Shown: positions 32,151 to 44,200 of the stretch, piece by piece
How the letters are laid out: each line of letters starts with the position of its first letter
Numbering within the stretch: position 1 is the first letter of the stretch
Assembly: GCF_949987515.2 (NCBI RefSeq)
Contig: NC_082692.2
Location: 92,947,488-93,011,487 of the forward strand
Reading direction: 5' to 3'
DNA length: 64,000 nucleotides
From: Delphinus delphis
Taxonomy: Eukaryota; Chordata; Mammalia; Artiodactyla; Delphinidae
Notes under the pieces: model-generated
Told to the model about the DNA's origin: nothing
Seen by the model: only the letters and a program-made list of their open reading frames with translations
Database searches by the model: none
Program-made: the position numbers and the translations under genes

Positions 32151-34018
32151 AGCTGTTATCTCTTTGGCGTCACCCATTTTTACCACGGCGCATTTCAGTG
32201 TTCTTTTTAATCAGTCCCCTGTTGCTTTTGTGAGCTTATGTGTGGAAGAACCTATCACAAAACAGTCTCTTAAGGAGCTGATTTTTAAGGTTGGGTTTTC
32301 TAGTTAGATACAGGTGTTGTTCCAGTCTTAGCCACATTTACCTTCAGGGGAGTCTAGTCTAATCTAAAGGGCTAGCACAAGATTTTCGTTGTTGAGTTTA
32401 ATTCGAGAAGGAGATATTTTCTGAACCTGGCCCCTAAATCCTAGGCTGTGCCTTGCAGGACACTAGTGTCAGCATTGTTGCTTTGGGAAGAATAGAGAAG
32501 GACCAGTCTTTCTTTGCTTTGAAGGCCAGCTAGTTAGAGTAAATTTCTGGGACTAAAGTGTGAGAAAGCAGGGCAGTAGTGCTTTTTCTGCCTAGAGCCA
32601 ACTAACTTGGAGGACTTGAGACCCCCAACCTGACTTCTTCCCTTATGGTTTATGGAACAGAGCATATAAGGTTTTCTGCGAAGGTTAAATGAGTACACGT
32701 GAAAGTAGTTTGAAACTCGCCAGACATATACAGTTGGCAGGTATTGTCAGTTTGACCATGAAAAGCATCTTTCAAAAGTTAGATGGTTTTCTCTGGTTAC
32801 GAAAAAAGATTTGTTTTTATTAGACCTTGTCTCTAATGTGAAAACAGGAGCTATTATCCATGTGGTCTGTAGTTGACTGTGGTGAGTTAAGATTTGCAGT
32901 AAAATAACTTAGGGAGGAAACATACAACGCGGTCCTTAATATTCACATTCAGTTTGCAAGTTCCAAGAAGGCGGATCTGAAAGTTGAGGATCAAGCGCTG
33001 GTGTTGGACTTTCAGCAGGGTCCCTAGGTGCCTTTCACAGGGGAAAAGAATCTGTATAGGCAAAAGACCCACGCTCCAACTCTTTACACTCTTTTCAATG
33101 CTTGGGCAGGCCTATCTCAGGATTTTGGACAGGAATACGGCTCAGCCAACAAAAAGGGCCTTACTATGTGCCTGCTACCTTGTGTTAGAATCAAGTGTTT
33201 CTTTGGATTCCTTCTCAGTCCCCATTATACCTCCTCTGTGTTGCTAAAAGTCCTCTGACTCTGAGAATGTGATGAGTGTGCCACGTGACAACTTTATCAT
33301 CCTTAATCACTCCCTTGGTCACTCAGCCAATCTCTGATTTGAGCCACCCATCAGGCCGTGCTTCCCAAGCTTTTCGGGAACCTCGGTATGTAAGAGGCAC
33401 ATGGTCTAAGCTTATGGAGGGCAAACCTTAGCAGACATTTTCAAGTGCAGCAAGCAAAAGAAAACAAAACCCCTCAACTGCTGAGTCATCACATGAAAGC
33501 AGTAGACCTTCAGAGCTGACATTTGCCACCTTATTAATTATGGAAAGCAGATACAGAGGTGTAAAGTGACCAGGAATCTATCCCACACCTCAAAGGATAG
33601 GTCACTGCTGCACTGTACAGGAGAGATGGTGGCAGTGGGAGGGGCAGGAGGGGACATGATTAAATAGATCTAGTAAAAATACTTCGGTGGTGGCAGCGGC
33701 AGCCTTCACTCCTACCGCTGTATCTGTTTTTAAAAAGATCCTATTTCCGAGACAAAGGCAATGTAACCTAACTCAATATTTCCTGAGATTGCCGGATGCT
33801 AAGAATTGCTCAAGAACACTTGTTATACACACATTCTCGGGACACTCCACTGGAGTTCGATAGGTCTAGGACAGGACCTGAGAACAATCACCGTGAGCAA
33901 TTCTTCCAAGTTAGGGTGTTTCAATAAAAAAAGTGTTAAAAGACTACAAATTAGGATGTTTTAACATAAAGAATTCAGGATACCGTTTTGTGCAGTCTTA
34001 AGCTTAAGGATAGTATCA
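32151..34018. other. Intergenic upstream of EDEM1
   Basis: About 1.9 kb with no recognisable gene and no clear young repeat. Its freedom from SINEs next to the EDEM1 CpG island may mean that it holds distal promoter elements, but I see no definite site. Confidence 0.4.
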
Positions 34019-34080
34019 TCCCTACCACATCCCCTACCACATAACATCCTCTACCACAAAACATCCTGTACCACATAACA
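34019..34080 (+). repeat. Short minisatellite (about 17-bp unit)
   Basis: Three to four imperfect copies of a CCTACCACATAACATC-like unit: CCCTACCACAT, CCCTACCACATAACAT, CTCTACCACAAAACAT and CTGTACCACATAAC. It lies about 150-200 bp before the EDEM1 CpG island. Confidence 0.85.
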
Positions 34081-34269
34081 GACAAATTAAAAACCCTGTC
34101 CTACAGAAATGTCCTTTTTCGTCCTCCTCGTTCCTTACGTCTTTTACCTGTCACCATCCTTAACATAGAGCTGGAGTAGTTTTCCTCCTTCCTAGCTCTG
34201 GGAGAAACAGGCTCTACGCGGAACCGGTTGGGCCCGGGGCCACGTCCTTGTCCCGCGGCCGTCCGCTCC

Positions 34270-34288
34270 CGTGCCGCGCTCCCATTGG
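34270..34288 (-). promoter_or_regulatory. ERSE-like element (CCAAT-N9-GCACG)
   Basis: Read on the minus strand the site is CCAAT, exactly nine bases, then GCACG. The ER stress response element is CCAAT-N9-CCACG, bound by NF-Y with ATF6 or XBP1, and works in either orientation. One base differs. Its place about 410 bp before the EDEM1 start codon, in a known UPR gene, makes it plausible but unproven. Confidence 0.5.
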
Positions 34289-34674
34289 CTGAAAGTTCCC
34301 TCGTCCGGAGCCCGAGCGGTCCCTACTCGCCACGCCAGCCCATCCGAATCCTCCCGCCCAGGGGGCGGGGCCCGGAGGGCGGGGCGGAAGGAGGGGCGGG
34401 GCCTCGCGGCGCTGGAGACTTACGGGTGGCCTATGGCGCGGGAGGGAGTCCGCTGCCGCGCCCCGCGAGGCCGGGCCGGGGCCGGGCCAATCCGGGCGAC
34501 TGGGCGGGCGAACGTGGGGCCTGGCCGGCCGGGCCCGAGGTGCTGGGGGTGTGGAGATAATGGGCCAGTTCCTGGTGCGTCACGAGGGAGTTCCTTAAAG
34601 GGGAAGTGAGCGGAGCTACTGGGTGGACGTGGGGTGCGGTGGTCGGCGGGGAAGGCCCCCCGCGTTTGTAAATA

Positions 34675-34836
34675 ATGCCCGCGGCGCCCGCGCGACCATG
34701 CAATGGCGAGCGCTCGTCCTGGGGCTGGTGCTCCTCCGGCTTGGCCTCCACGGAGTGCTATGGCTCGTCTTCGGGCTGGGGCCCAGCATGGGCTTCTACC
34801 AGCGCTTCCCGCTCAGCTTCGGCTTCCAGCGCCTGA
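34675..34836 (+). other. Upstream ORF overlapping the EDEM1 start codon
   Basis: ATG at 34675-34677 lies 23 bases before the EDEM1 ATG and out of frame with it. It has A at -3, so its initiation context is at least as good as that of the main start. The frame stays open 53 codons through the EDEM1 start and stops at TGA 34834-34836. It is only relevant if the transcript begins upstream of 34675. Confidence 0.55.
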
Positions 34837-35215
34837 GGGGCCCCGACGGCCCCGAGTCTCCTGCCTCGGGGCCCGCGGGCCGGCCCGGGACGCCCGGGGG
34901 GCCGTCGGGGCCATCGTGGCTGCAGCCGCAGGTCCCTGGGGCGGCGGCGGGGCGGCGGCGGGCTCCGCGGCGGCCCGGGCCGGACGTCTGCGGCCCAGGC
35001 CACTGGGGCTACGTGCTGGGCGGCCGGGGCCGCGGCCGGGACGAGTATGAGAAGCGCTACAGCGGCGCCTTCCCGCCGCAGCTGCGCGCCCAGATGCGCG
35101 ACCTGGCGCGGGGCATGTTCGTGTTCGGCTACGACAACTACATGGCGCACGCCTTCCCCGAGGACGAGCTCAACCCCATCCACTGCCGCGGCCGAGGACC
35201 CGACCGCGGGGACCC
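34698..35215 (+). CDS. EDEM1: EDEM1 coding exon 1 (residues 1-172)
   Basis: 518 nt, very GC-rich, lying inside the CpG island. It encodes the signal/anchor segment, the low-complexity Gly/Pro/Arg linker and the start of the GH47 domain ([17 protein letters not shown], then FVFGYDNYM and [10 protein letters not shown]). The start has A at -3 (GCGACCATGC) and C at +4. The donor is CC|GTGAGT. Long open frames on the other strand and in the +2 frame here are GC-content shadows. Confidence 0.96.
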
Positions 35216-38200
35216 GTGAGTAGCCCGCGCCGGCCCGACGCCCAGGACCGCGCGCCGCACGCGCTTCCTTCCGTTCTCCCGGCGGGTGCAGCCTTCATTC
35301 CTCCGGGTCCCCCCATTGGTGCCCGGGCGTTTAGGGTCCTGGGGGCAGCGCCCACCCGTCCGGCGCCTCGGCTGACCGACCCCCTTTGAGGTCGGCCTGG
35401 GCTGGGGGTTGCGTGGACGGCCCGCTGGCTGTCCTGCTCTTGCTTCTCCTGGAATCTCTGTTACTGGACAGCTGTCAGCGCAGTCTCTTTTACAGATGGG
35501 GAAACTGAGGCCCAGAGACCGGAAGGGACAGTGGCAGTACCGAGGGGTGGCTTGGGGGGCCTTAGACTTCCGTCTGCAATCCTTTCTCCAAGTGAAAGTC
35601 AAATCAAAATGAAATCCCTTGTAAGCGCAGCTTCGAAACGGCGCTTATCTCCCTCCACCTAGCCAACTCCAACTTTACTGTATAAAAATATAAAAATTCA
35701 AGAGTTGATCCTGAGAAGGGACTTTCTAAAGCCATCTAGTGAGTTTGAGGCAGAGCAGGGCTACAGCCTTTCTCCTTTATCACAGGGGTGGCTCCTTAGG
35801 CTGAGATGGTTAGATGGAAGGGAGAGAGAGAGGCTGCGTGGCCCAGATTTGGGGTCCTGATGCTCAAGATGACATTCCTTGCTCTGTAGGGTCTGTTCCA
35901 TAAATTCCCCCACCCTGGTGGCAGGGCTGTCAGGGAAGATCTACCAGTCTTCCCCTTCCATCAGCCGTGTTTGCAGAGGCTGAGCTTCAAGGGTTACTGC
36001 TGATGACATCAGAGTCCAAGAGGACAGCACACCCAGCTAAGGACCTCCTAGCTGGAGGGAACCGGTGTGCCTTGACACTGACCCTGTCAGGCTGGATATG
36101 GCTGCCTTTCTCTCGGCCGCTCCCCTCATTTGGCAGTGGAGGAGTTGAGCTGCTTGGTCCCTGTGGACATTTGAGGCCTGTGTTTTCCTTCACCTGATGA
36201 AAAGCAGCAGAGTCCAGTCCTTAGGTCCTAAAAAGGAAGCCCATACACTAAAGGGACTTAAAGAGTTTTAAAAATGGTTGGATTATCTACAGATTCTTGT
36301 CTTAAATTGCATTTGGAGAGCATGATTTTTAGTGAAGCCAGGGGGACATCCCAGGTTAACTTAAAAAAGACTTGGCCTTTTTAAAGTTGTAGGAAACTGA
36401 TGAGTTATATTTTTCATGTTTCACTGTGTCAGGCTTTATACATAGAAATGTATTTTCTATCTCAATTTTTTTTTTTTTGAGAAAAATTTTAAGTAAGTTT
36501 TTTTTTTAAAAATTACTAGGCTTTTCCAGATTTTAGGAAATTGAGTTGTTTTGCTTAACTAGTTCTCTTTGCTTGGGGATGACATCTGCTGATGAGTGGT
36601 TTGGTTTGACTGTTCAGTGACAGTCTGGATAAGTTGAGGTCAGGTTGCTTTGAGACAGATACATTGCTTCTGGAAAGATGGAGTTAGAGATATTGAGGGG
36701 ATGCCATGTGGGAAGGGTTGTGCCCTTTCGGTTGGTCAGCCTTGGTGTCTTTGAGAAGGTGAAAGAGCTCTGGGGTTATGGTAGCCTTGAGTAGACCCTC
36801 AGGCTGGCCGCTCGTAAAGAGTGGAAAGTTAATTTTTCTTAGTCCTTTTCCTTTCACTTAACTCCTCTCAGACTTTAGTCTTTTCAGGAAAAGAGCAGGC
36901 CACATTTACATCCCTGAAATAAATAACTGGTAATAAAAAGTCTTTCAGATATTTATTTTAAGCAAATGTATTCTAATGATTACTGTCAAGTGAATTCTAA
37001 TGACTCACTTAAAAAAGAGAGTAACTTAGCCATTAGAATATTATGTACAAAGTACAGAAACAAAGTATGAGTGCTAAATGTGCCTGTCTTCTCTTTTTAG
37101 TCACGTTTACTTGAGGCTTATCTTACGTGTCTTGTTTGACTGGAGGTAGGATGAAGAGTATTGACACGAAGTAAATAAAACCGGAACACTTTTTTAAAAA
37201 TAGCAAACGTGTCTGTCCAGCTACAAATCACTATGTAAACTCAGTTCCTCTCACATCCCCGATTTGGGTTGGAGGATCCAAATTCAAAAGTTTCTTCAAG
37301 TAAGTCTGGATATTGAAACTTTGCAGTCTCATGAATAATAACGTTAGTTCAGACCTTGGGTGCATGACCCTTCTTTGTTTCTCCCCAACCATATTGCTGT
37401 TCAAACAAAAAAGCAAATCAAACCAAACCGATGCTGGCCCCTAAACCGACTCGTTCCTAGGCACCCCTAGTTTAAGATGGCCTCCTCTGCATTCCCCTTT
37501 CTTCCTAAAATCTTGGCTTCCTTCAGAGTCAGGCTCAAGTCTTTTTCCATGACACCATTGAACTGTTTGAAGATGACTGTCCTTGATCTACTCAGTTCTC
37601 CTTTCGGTTCCTTTCCTTTGAGCTGCTTTTCCACCTTTTAATATCGTGTGAGACTTGAGTACTGTTGTGTGTTCACCTTCCTTTCCCTTTGTCTTGTCTC
37701 CCCAGATTGTCAATCCCTGGAACACAGGGACTGTTTCTTATATTACCTCTGTGCCTACACAGCACCAGGTAGATTTCTGAACAGCTGTTACAGGTTAAGT
37801 ATATGTGGAATTTTTTTTTTTCTTTTTTACACATGCGTTTAATTTTGAACATGCTATGTTAGCATTATGTTAGCTGCGTCGCCAGAAATTTTCTGTGAAA
37901 GGCCATAGTTTTCTCCATCTTCTCTGTTTGGGGGTAATAACCTTAAAAATGCAGCGTGGGGTGAATGTCACGAACAGGCACACAGGGTATCTTAAGTGGA
38001 GAGCCATCGTGGTTCGGCAGCTGGTTATGTGGAAAGATGGGCACTTTTGAACCCAGCCTTGTACCTGAAGTTTGAGTTCTTGGTCAGGTTTGCACAGGAC
38101 AGACGGATCGCCGTCTCGCCTGCACGGTGGGCTGGCCTCAATGGATGCCCGGTAATCTGGTGCCGTTAGGCCAACAGGCTTCCGTGGAGTCTCCTGTTTC

Positions 38201-41200
38201 CTTCCTGCCCTCCCCATTTTTCTTTTTTCTAGTTTGGCACATTTTGAAAGAGTGTGTAACAATCTGGTAGAAAAGAATTTGGAAGTGTTTTCATGAACGC
38301 CTTGGATCTTTGAGTGGATTTGCCTGAGTGGAGAGAAGGAACCACCAGTTACTACAAACACGTTTTTTCTTGTGCCAACTCTTATAATTGTTCTCTGTCG
38401 TGGCTGCTTGGGCGTTCTATTGAGAAGTATTTTAAAACTGGGTCCGGTGTAGTTATAGCCTGAAAGGAAAAGCACAGTAAACCATGGGAAGGAGTGCAGT
38501 GCTCCAGATTAGTCCTCCCTTCCAGGGCCGGTGCAGGTGGAAAGGGTGATACGCCTCAGGGGAGGGTGGTCCCACGGGGTTCACCCAGCATCCAGCCTGG
38601 AGGCTAGGTGATGAGCGACCCGTGTTGGGATGAGGTGGGTTGTTGGAGGCAGCTCCTGGTTTCTGAGCAGCAGACCAGTGGAGGTAGATATTTCAGCTCA
38701 GTAGAATGTTCTTGAGTGGGCAGCACTGAGGATCTCCTTGTCTCCTTTGGCCTTCCCCTCCAGCTTTTGACACTTCCTATATCCTCTCTGGCTGGCACTG
38801 CCCTTGAAGGGCTGAGCTTAACCCACAGCTCTCGTCTTCAGAGGACCTTCTGCAATCATATTCATGTATTCAGAAAGAATCGACAGCTAGAAGCAGCAGG
38901 TGCGGTTCTTCAGCAGGTGTGGTGTGCTGGCCTTGTGGCTTGGGAGAGACATGTGAGAGCCCTGGTTCCTAGATCGCCCCTTCTAGATAGTTTGTTTCAA
39001 AAAAAAAAGGAGGTACAATTTTGCCCTACATTCTTTGTCCTAGATTAAGTGACATAATCAGCCTAAAACAAAGGCTCAGGTAAAATCGGATGTGAGGTGT
39101 GTTTCACGTGGGGCCCACTTCGCCCCAGCTGAGGCACATAGGAGGCCTCTCAGAGAGCAGGGCGAGCAACAGGAACACGGAGATGCTGCCCGTAGGGAAG
39201 TGAGACAGGACCCATCAGAGAGAGCCACGGAGCAGGTGACGTGGTCTGGGGTTTGATGGAAGACGTCATAATGACGGTGAATCAGTTGCTGAAGATAAAA
39301 CTAGGGTGTTTTCACTGTGGTTTTTCATAAACGTAATCTTGAAACAGTCATCCTCTTTCTCTCCTGACTTACATCTTTTTCATCTTTTTCGTTTCTCTCC
39401 TTACTTTCAAATCTTTTCAAGCTTCTGCAGCTGCTTTCTAGGGTTTGTGGGAACGGGACAGGAATAGCTGAACTCCCTAGAATTTGTCAAGCTGACTTTA
39501 TGACTTGCACTATTTCTCCGTCCCCACCTTTCCCAGATGTATTAGTATTATCTTTGTCGTTTTTAGTGCTGTAAAGAACTGTCAGTTACCCTCGTTGCAG
39601 CCCTGAAGTTGGTGTCTTAAGATTGTTTCACAGTGGGCGACTGGTGTTGATCATGGGGCAGGAGGTGTGTGGTAGAATCATTAATGCAGCTGCAGTTACG
39701 AGAAGCCCTGGCCTGGTTCATGGTAAAACAACAGCTCCTCACAATTGATGGAGCTGGTGGGGATTCTTTGGGTGGTATGTTAGGGAAAAAATGATACAAA
39801 GCAGTTAATTTATTCCCCCACCCCAAGGACAGATGAGTGATACTGAGCCTGTAACTGAGGTATTTATTTGCTGCTTTGTGTGTGTAATCTGCGCCAGTGT
39901 CTGATCTCTGTATTAAAGTTTTATTTGCAGGTCATGTGACAGGGCCTCTCCTTTTTCATTCCTAATGATTTCGAAATCAGAGCTTTTTGAAGCTGGACAG
40001 AAAGGTCATTTGTGCTGTTAAAACTATCTTGGAGAGGGCAATGACTCTTGTTTCCCATTTCCTTACTTCCCGTTTTGTGTTCTTTCCACTATAGTATAAG
40101 CGTGTGTGTCTCTGCTATTCTGTGCCACTATAGAGACTGTCCCTTGTGAGGCAGAAGGACCATTGCCGTACTGATCCACCCACAGTAGTCCCTGAATAAA
40201 TAAGTGTCCAGCCATTTTAGTTTCTGCTGAGTGTTTAGTTTTGTTGCCTCTTTTATCTTTTAAAAGTACCTTTGTTTAATTTTAATTTTCTTTCTTTTTC
40301 AGTTCAAATCTGAACATCAATGATGTCCTAGGGAATTATTCGCTGACTCTTGTTGATGCGTTGGATACACTTGCAGTAAGTGTTCAGCTTTATTATTATC
40401 TTTAAAAATTAATTAAGATATTTTGGAGTTAATTACCCTTACTTTCCCCCAGGGATGAGAATTCCAGGAAACGTGATTCTCAACATGTATTCATAGCTCT
40501 GATAGCTATTGTTTATTTTAATGAGCTTAATGCTGAGAGCAAGAAGAACATTGACGGTTAGATGAGGGGAAATGTGATTCTCCTAAAAAAGCAGAGGAGA
40601 AAGTGTGATCGTTGGGCTTCCCTGGTGGTGCACTGGTTAAGAATCCACCTGCCAATGCAGGAGTCACGGTTTCGAGCCCTGGTCCGGGAAGATCCCACAT
40701 GCCGTGGAGCAACTAAGCCCGTGTGCCACAAGTCCTGAGCCTGCTGCGCTCTAGAGCCCGTAAGCCACAACTACTGAGCCCATGTGCCACAACTACTGAA
40801 GCCCGTGCTCCTAGAGCCCGTGCTCCGCAACAAGAGAGGCTGCTGCAATGAGAAGCCCGCACACCGCAACTAGAGAAAGCCCATGGGCAGCAACAGAGAC
40901 CCAGCGCAGCCAAAAATAAATAAATTAATAAATGAATAAATTTTTAAAAAATGTTTTTTAAAAAAAAAAGAAAATGTGATTGTTTTGGGGGAAACCTATT
41001 TTTCTGCAGGGTCCCCACTATCTTATTCCTTAAAGGAACCAGTATACAGTTACTGTAGTTAAGACTTCAGAAGTAAAAGACAGGATCTCAGGATTTCAAG
41101 ATCTCCAGGGGACAAGATCCCCTGAAATGTGCCCCAGCTACTGGCTCCCCAAAATCAAGTCTGAGCCCTGGTTCCAGCCCCTGCGCAGAGACCCTCTGTA

Positions 41201-44200
41201 TAAACACTCTTGTTTTGTTTGCTGTCCGTGTTTTGTGGACACTACCCCCTCCAGACTTGGGCTGCCAGCTCAGGAGCAGCCTTTACATGCTCAGCCCTGG
41301 TTTCCCTCAAGGCAGCTGGAGGCCTCTAGACAGATGAGCCAAAGCACGTGGAAGGCAGTCAGGCACCAGGCATGGTTCTTGCTACCAGGCTGCCCTGTGT
41401 GCTTGGTGTGCCTCACGACCCTTTGCTGTAGAATACAGCAAGGGACTATATCCCAGCGTAGCGCTGAAAAATTTCCTTAGTAAACACGATTCTACTGCCT
41501 CTTTGCTCTCCTCCGTTGTCCGGCGCACCTTTACCATAAGAAAATTTGTACTGTAGTCGATTCCAAATCCCGCATTTTAACTTTCCTTAAACAGAGTTTG
41601 AAGCTGTCGGGAGTTAGGATTGGGTAACGCTAGCTAAGTTCGCATTACAGCTGTCCCAGATCTTGCTAGTAGTAGAATTACCGGAACTTGGGAAGAGCTG
41701 GAGCGGTCCTTCTCAATTCCCCTAGGCTCATGGTCTAACAGAGAGCCCGGGGTTTCATTCTGCCAGGCCGTAGTTGCACAGCAGTTTAGTTTCCCAATCT
41801 CTCCTTCTGAAGTGATTGCTACTCCCTGTCAGTCATCCACCATCACTGGTCAAAATGTGCCCGGACGGGTGTGTTCACCCTGATTAGAGTTAACTTGTTG
41901 AGGGGACCAGAGGCTGGCTCAGGCTACAAGTGTTGCTCTAAAAAAAGTCCCAAGACTCATATATAGCTTATGAAAGCACACCTTTTCCCCCTGACCCTCT
42001 CTCTTTTTGCCCCATTGTGTCTTTTTATCCGTCTGCCATGCTCTTGAAGTATAGAGACCTTGTCCCTGTTACAGTCACTGCACTCTGTCCACACCGCATG
42101 GTGTCTGATACATGATAGGAGGGCAAATACGTGTTAAGAAAATGAATTTCTAGTAACCTGGCACTTCCCAACACAGATTCCAAGGGTGTCCTCCCTCAAA
42201 GAAGAGTTCTGCTCCCAAATGAACTTGAGAAATTCTACCAGTCTGTCCCACTACTGGAGAGCCACCATGCACACCAGCAGTTTAAAGGCTCTGAGAAGTA
42301 AAGAAACGCAGTCCAGCTTTTCTTGAGCCTGAGTGAACGATTTCAGAGCCTCGTTACTCTGTTCCGTAGCTGTCTAAAATGGCAAATTACAATATATCAT
42401 TGAAAGCTGTTGGCTTCCTTTGCCGTCCTCCACGTGATCTGAGATCATATCAGTGCCTGCAGCTGCTATAACAGAGTTTGCTGCTGGTGAACATCTGTAG
42501 GGAAACAGACCCATCTCTGTGGTTTTCATTGTAGAACATCCGGTCTTTAAGGTACACTTCAGGCTTATTTTTCAGGTGTTACTTCTGTTGACGCTTCCCT
42601 TTTCTTTTGCTGACATTTTAAACAAACTTTAACAGGTGTGCTTTGGAAACACTTTGACGATAGCAGTCCCTTGACTGTTCGATGCAACTTGCAGCATGAT
42701 CGCATAATCTTTTAAAAAGAAAGAACCGAAAGCCAGAAAAGAAACGTCTGTACTTGCTCTGCATGTAACAGCAAAATAACAATGAGGGGGAGAAAAAGAA
42801 AAAAAGCTGCACTAGATCAATAAACACTAGGAAATAAGACATACTTGAAATAAGTAGTGTCTGAATGAAATTGTTTTTTCTTGTTTTGTTTTTTTTTTGG
42901 TGTCTTTATGATGTTGTTATAGTGCCAGGATTGTCATAAAATTTTGAACGGCATGAAAGCATTTCTATTCAGGTTATTTTTATCAAATTTTATGTCCAAT
43001 TTGCAGTTCATATAAGAGAGAGAAGCTTGGAATGATACCATATCCACACAGCCAAAATAGGAATCCTAATTCTAGAACATTTCTTACAAAGGATGTAGAG
43101 CTGGTTATTTGTATGTTTTGTTTGTTTTGAATGTCATTGGTCTTATGCTATGTTCCAAAAGATAATACCACTATTTCCCAAAGTGTTCAGACATCTGGGT
43201 AACAAGCAAGGAGTCAGTTTTCCAGGTGTTTCGGTCTCCTGGGAGCTAAGCGCCCAAGCTGTTGCATTATCTGAGGAGCAGAGGGAAAGCCATGTTTTTC
43301 GTTTCTTCAGTTTTTGGATTTATTGTTACTCATTTCAGGAATTTCTGGAAGTGTAATGCCTTGCACGCTAAACAAGATCAGACAGAAGGTGAGGGAGAAT
43401 GGGGCAGGACGAGGAGGGCTGCTAATGATTTTATGAGGAGTTACTGACACAGTTTTGCCATTTGGAGATAGGATGCTTGAGTTTGGTGGAAACGGGCTTG
43501 CCGTCTGTCCCAGAATGTGTTCTGAGAGATAACTGTGCTCTTCTGCCTTTTGTGTTTCTTCTCCCACGAGTGGCAAAACCACACGTACAGACATTCAGAT
43601 GAAGTGGCCCAGCTCCTGCGATCATGCAGCCTCAGTGTCGTTTCAGGCCGTTGTAATGGTTTGTGTTCCTCTTTTTAAAGATAATGGGAAATTCATCCGA
43701 GTTCCAGAAAGCAGTCAAGTTAGTGATCAACACAGTGTCATTTGACAAAGATTCCACCGTCCAAGTCTTTGAGGCCACGATAAGGTAAAATAGTACATCA
43801 AACGGATTGAAGGCTGCTTTTGGGTGTGTAAGGAGAAAACTCCTGGAGGGTCCACCAGCCCCGGGGTCCAGGTAGGGAGTCCGTGCAGACCTTGTGGGCA
43901 CTGTGTCCCTTTTTCATCTGCTTTGCATTGATCAAAACTGAAACAGTTGCCATTTCATTAATTATATTTGGGGCCAAATAGAAAGACACATTGTAATGCA
44001 GGTTTAAGATAGATGTCCCTTTAAAGGAGTTTTTCATTATTTCACTTTATGTCTGGTCTCATTTCCTCCACTGTGTCCTAGGAAAACCCCTATGTATTTC
44101 TGAAGGAATCATAGTTTCTCCTGTCACCCACCGCCTGCAGAAAACCACTGCTGACCATTTGGGTTTCCCTCCCTCTCCCTCTCTCTAATGTACTGGGCTC

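Larger units (their letters stand above)
34200..35420 (+). promoter_or_regulatory. EDEM1: CpG island with EDEM1 promoter, 5' UTR and exon 1
   Basis: A sharp rise in GC and CpG density begins near 34200 and fades near 35420. No TATA box is seen. Sp1-type GC boxes (GGGGCGGGG and related) cluster at 34361-34404. A CCAAT box lies in reverse at 34284-34288 and another in forward orientation near 34488. ACGTG cores occur near 34624-34632. The transcription start cannot be fixed from sequence alone. Confidence 0.85.

Noticed and set aside
34228..34751. Frames of 106-112 codons on both strands before EDEM1
   Set aside because: CpG-island shadows with no recognisable protein; only the short upstream ORF at 34675 was kept because it bears on EDEM1 start choice.
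34758..35602. Minus-strand frames of 141 and 154 codons across EDEM1 exon 1
   Set aside because: Antisense shadows of a GC-rich coding exon and adjoining island.
41090..41520. Possible LTR-like segment ('tataaacactcttgttttg' with nearby inverted bases)
   Set aside because: No TG...CA ends, no target duplication and no retroviral internal sequence found.
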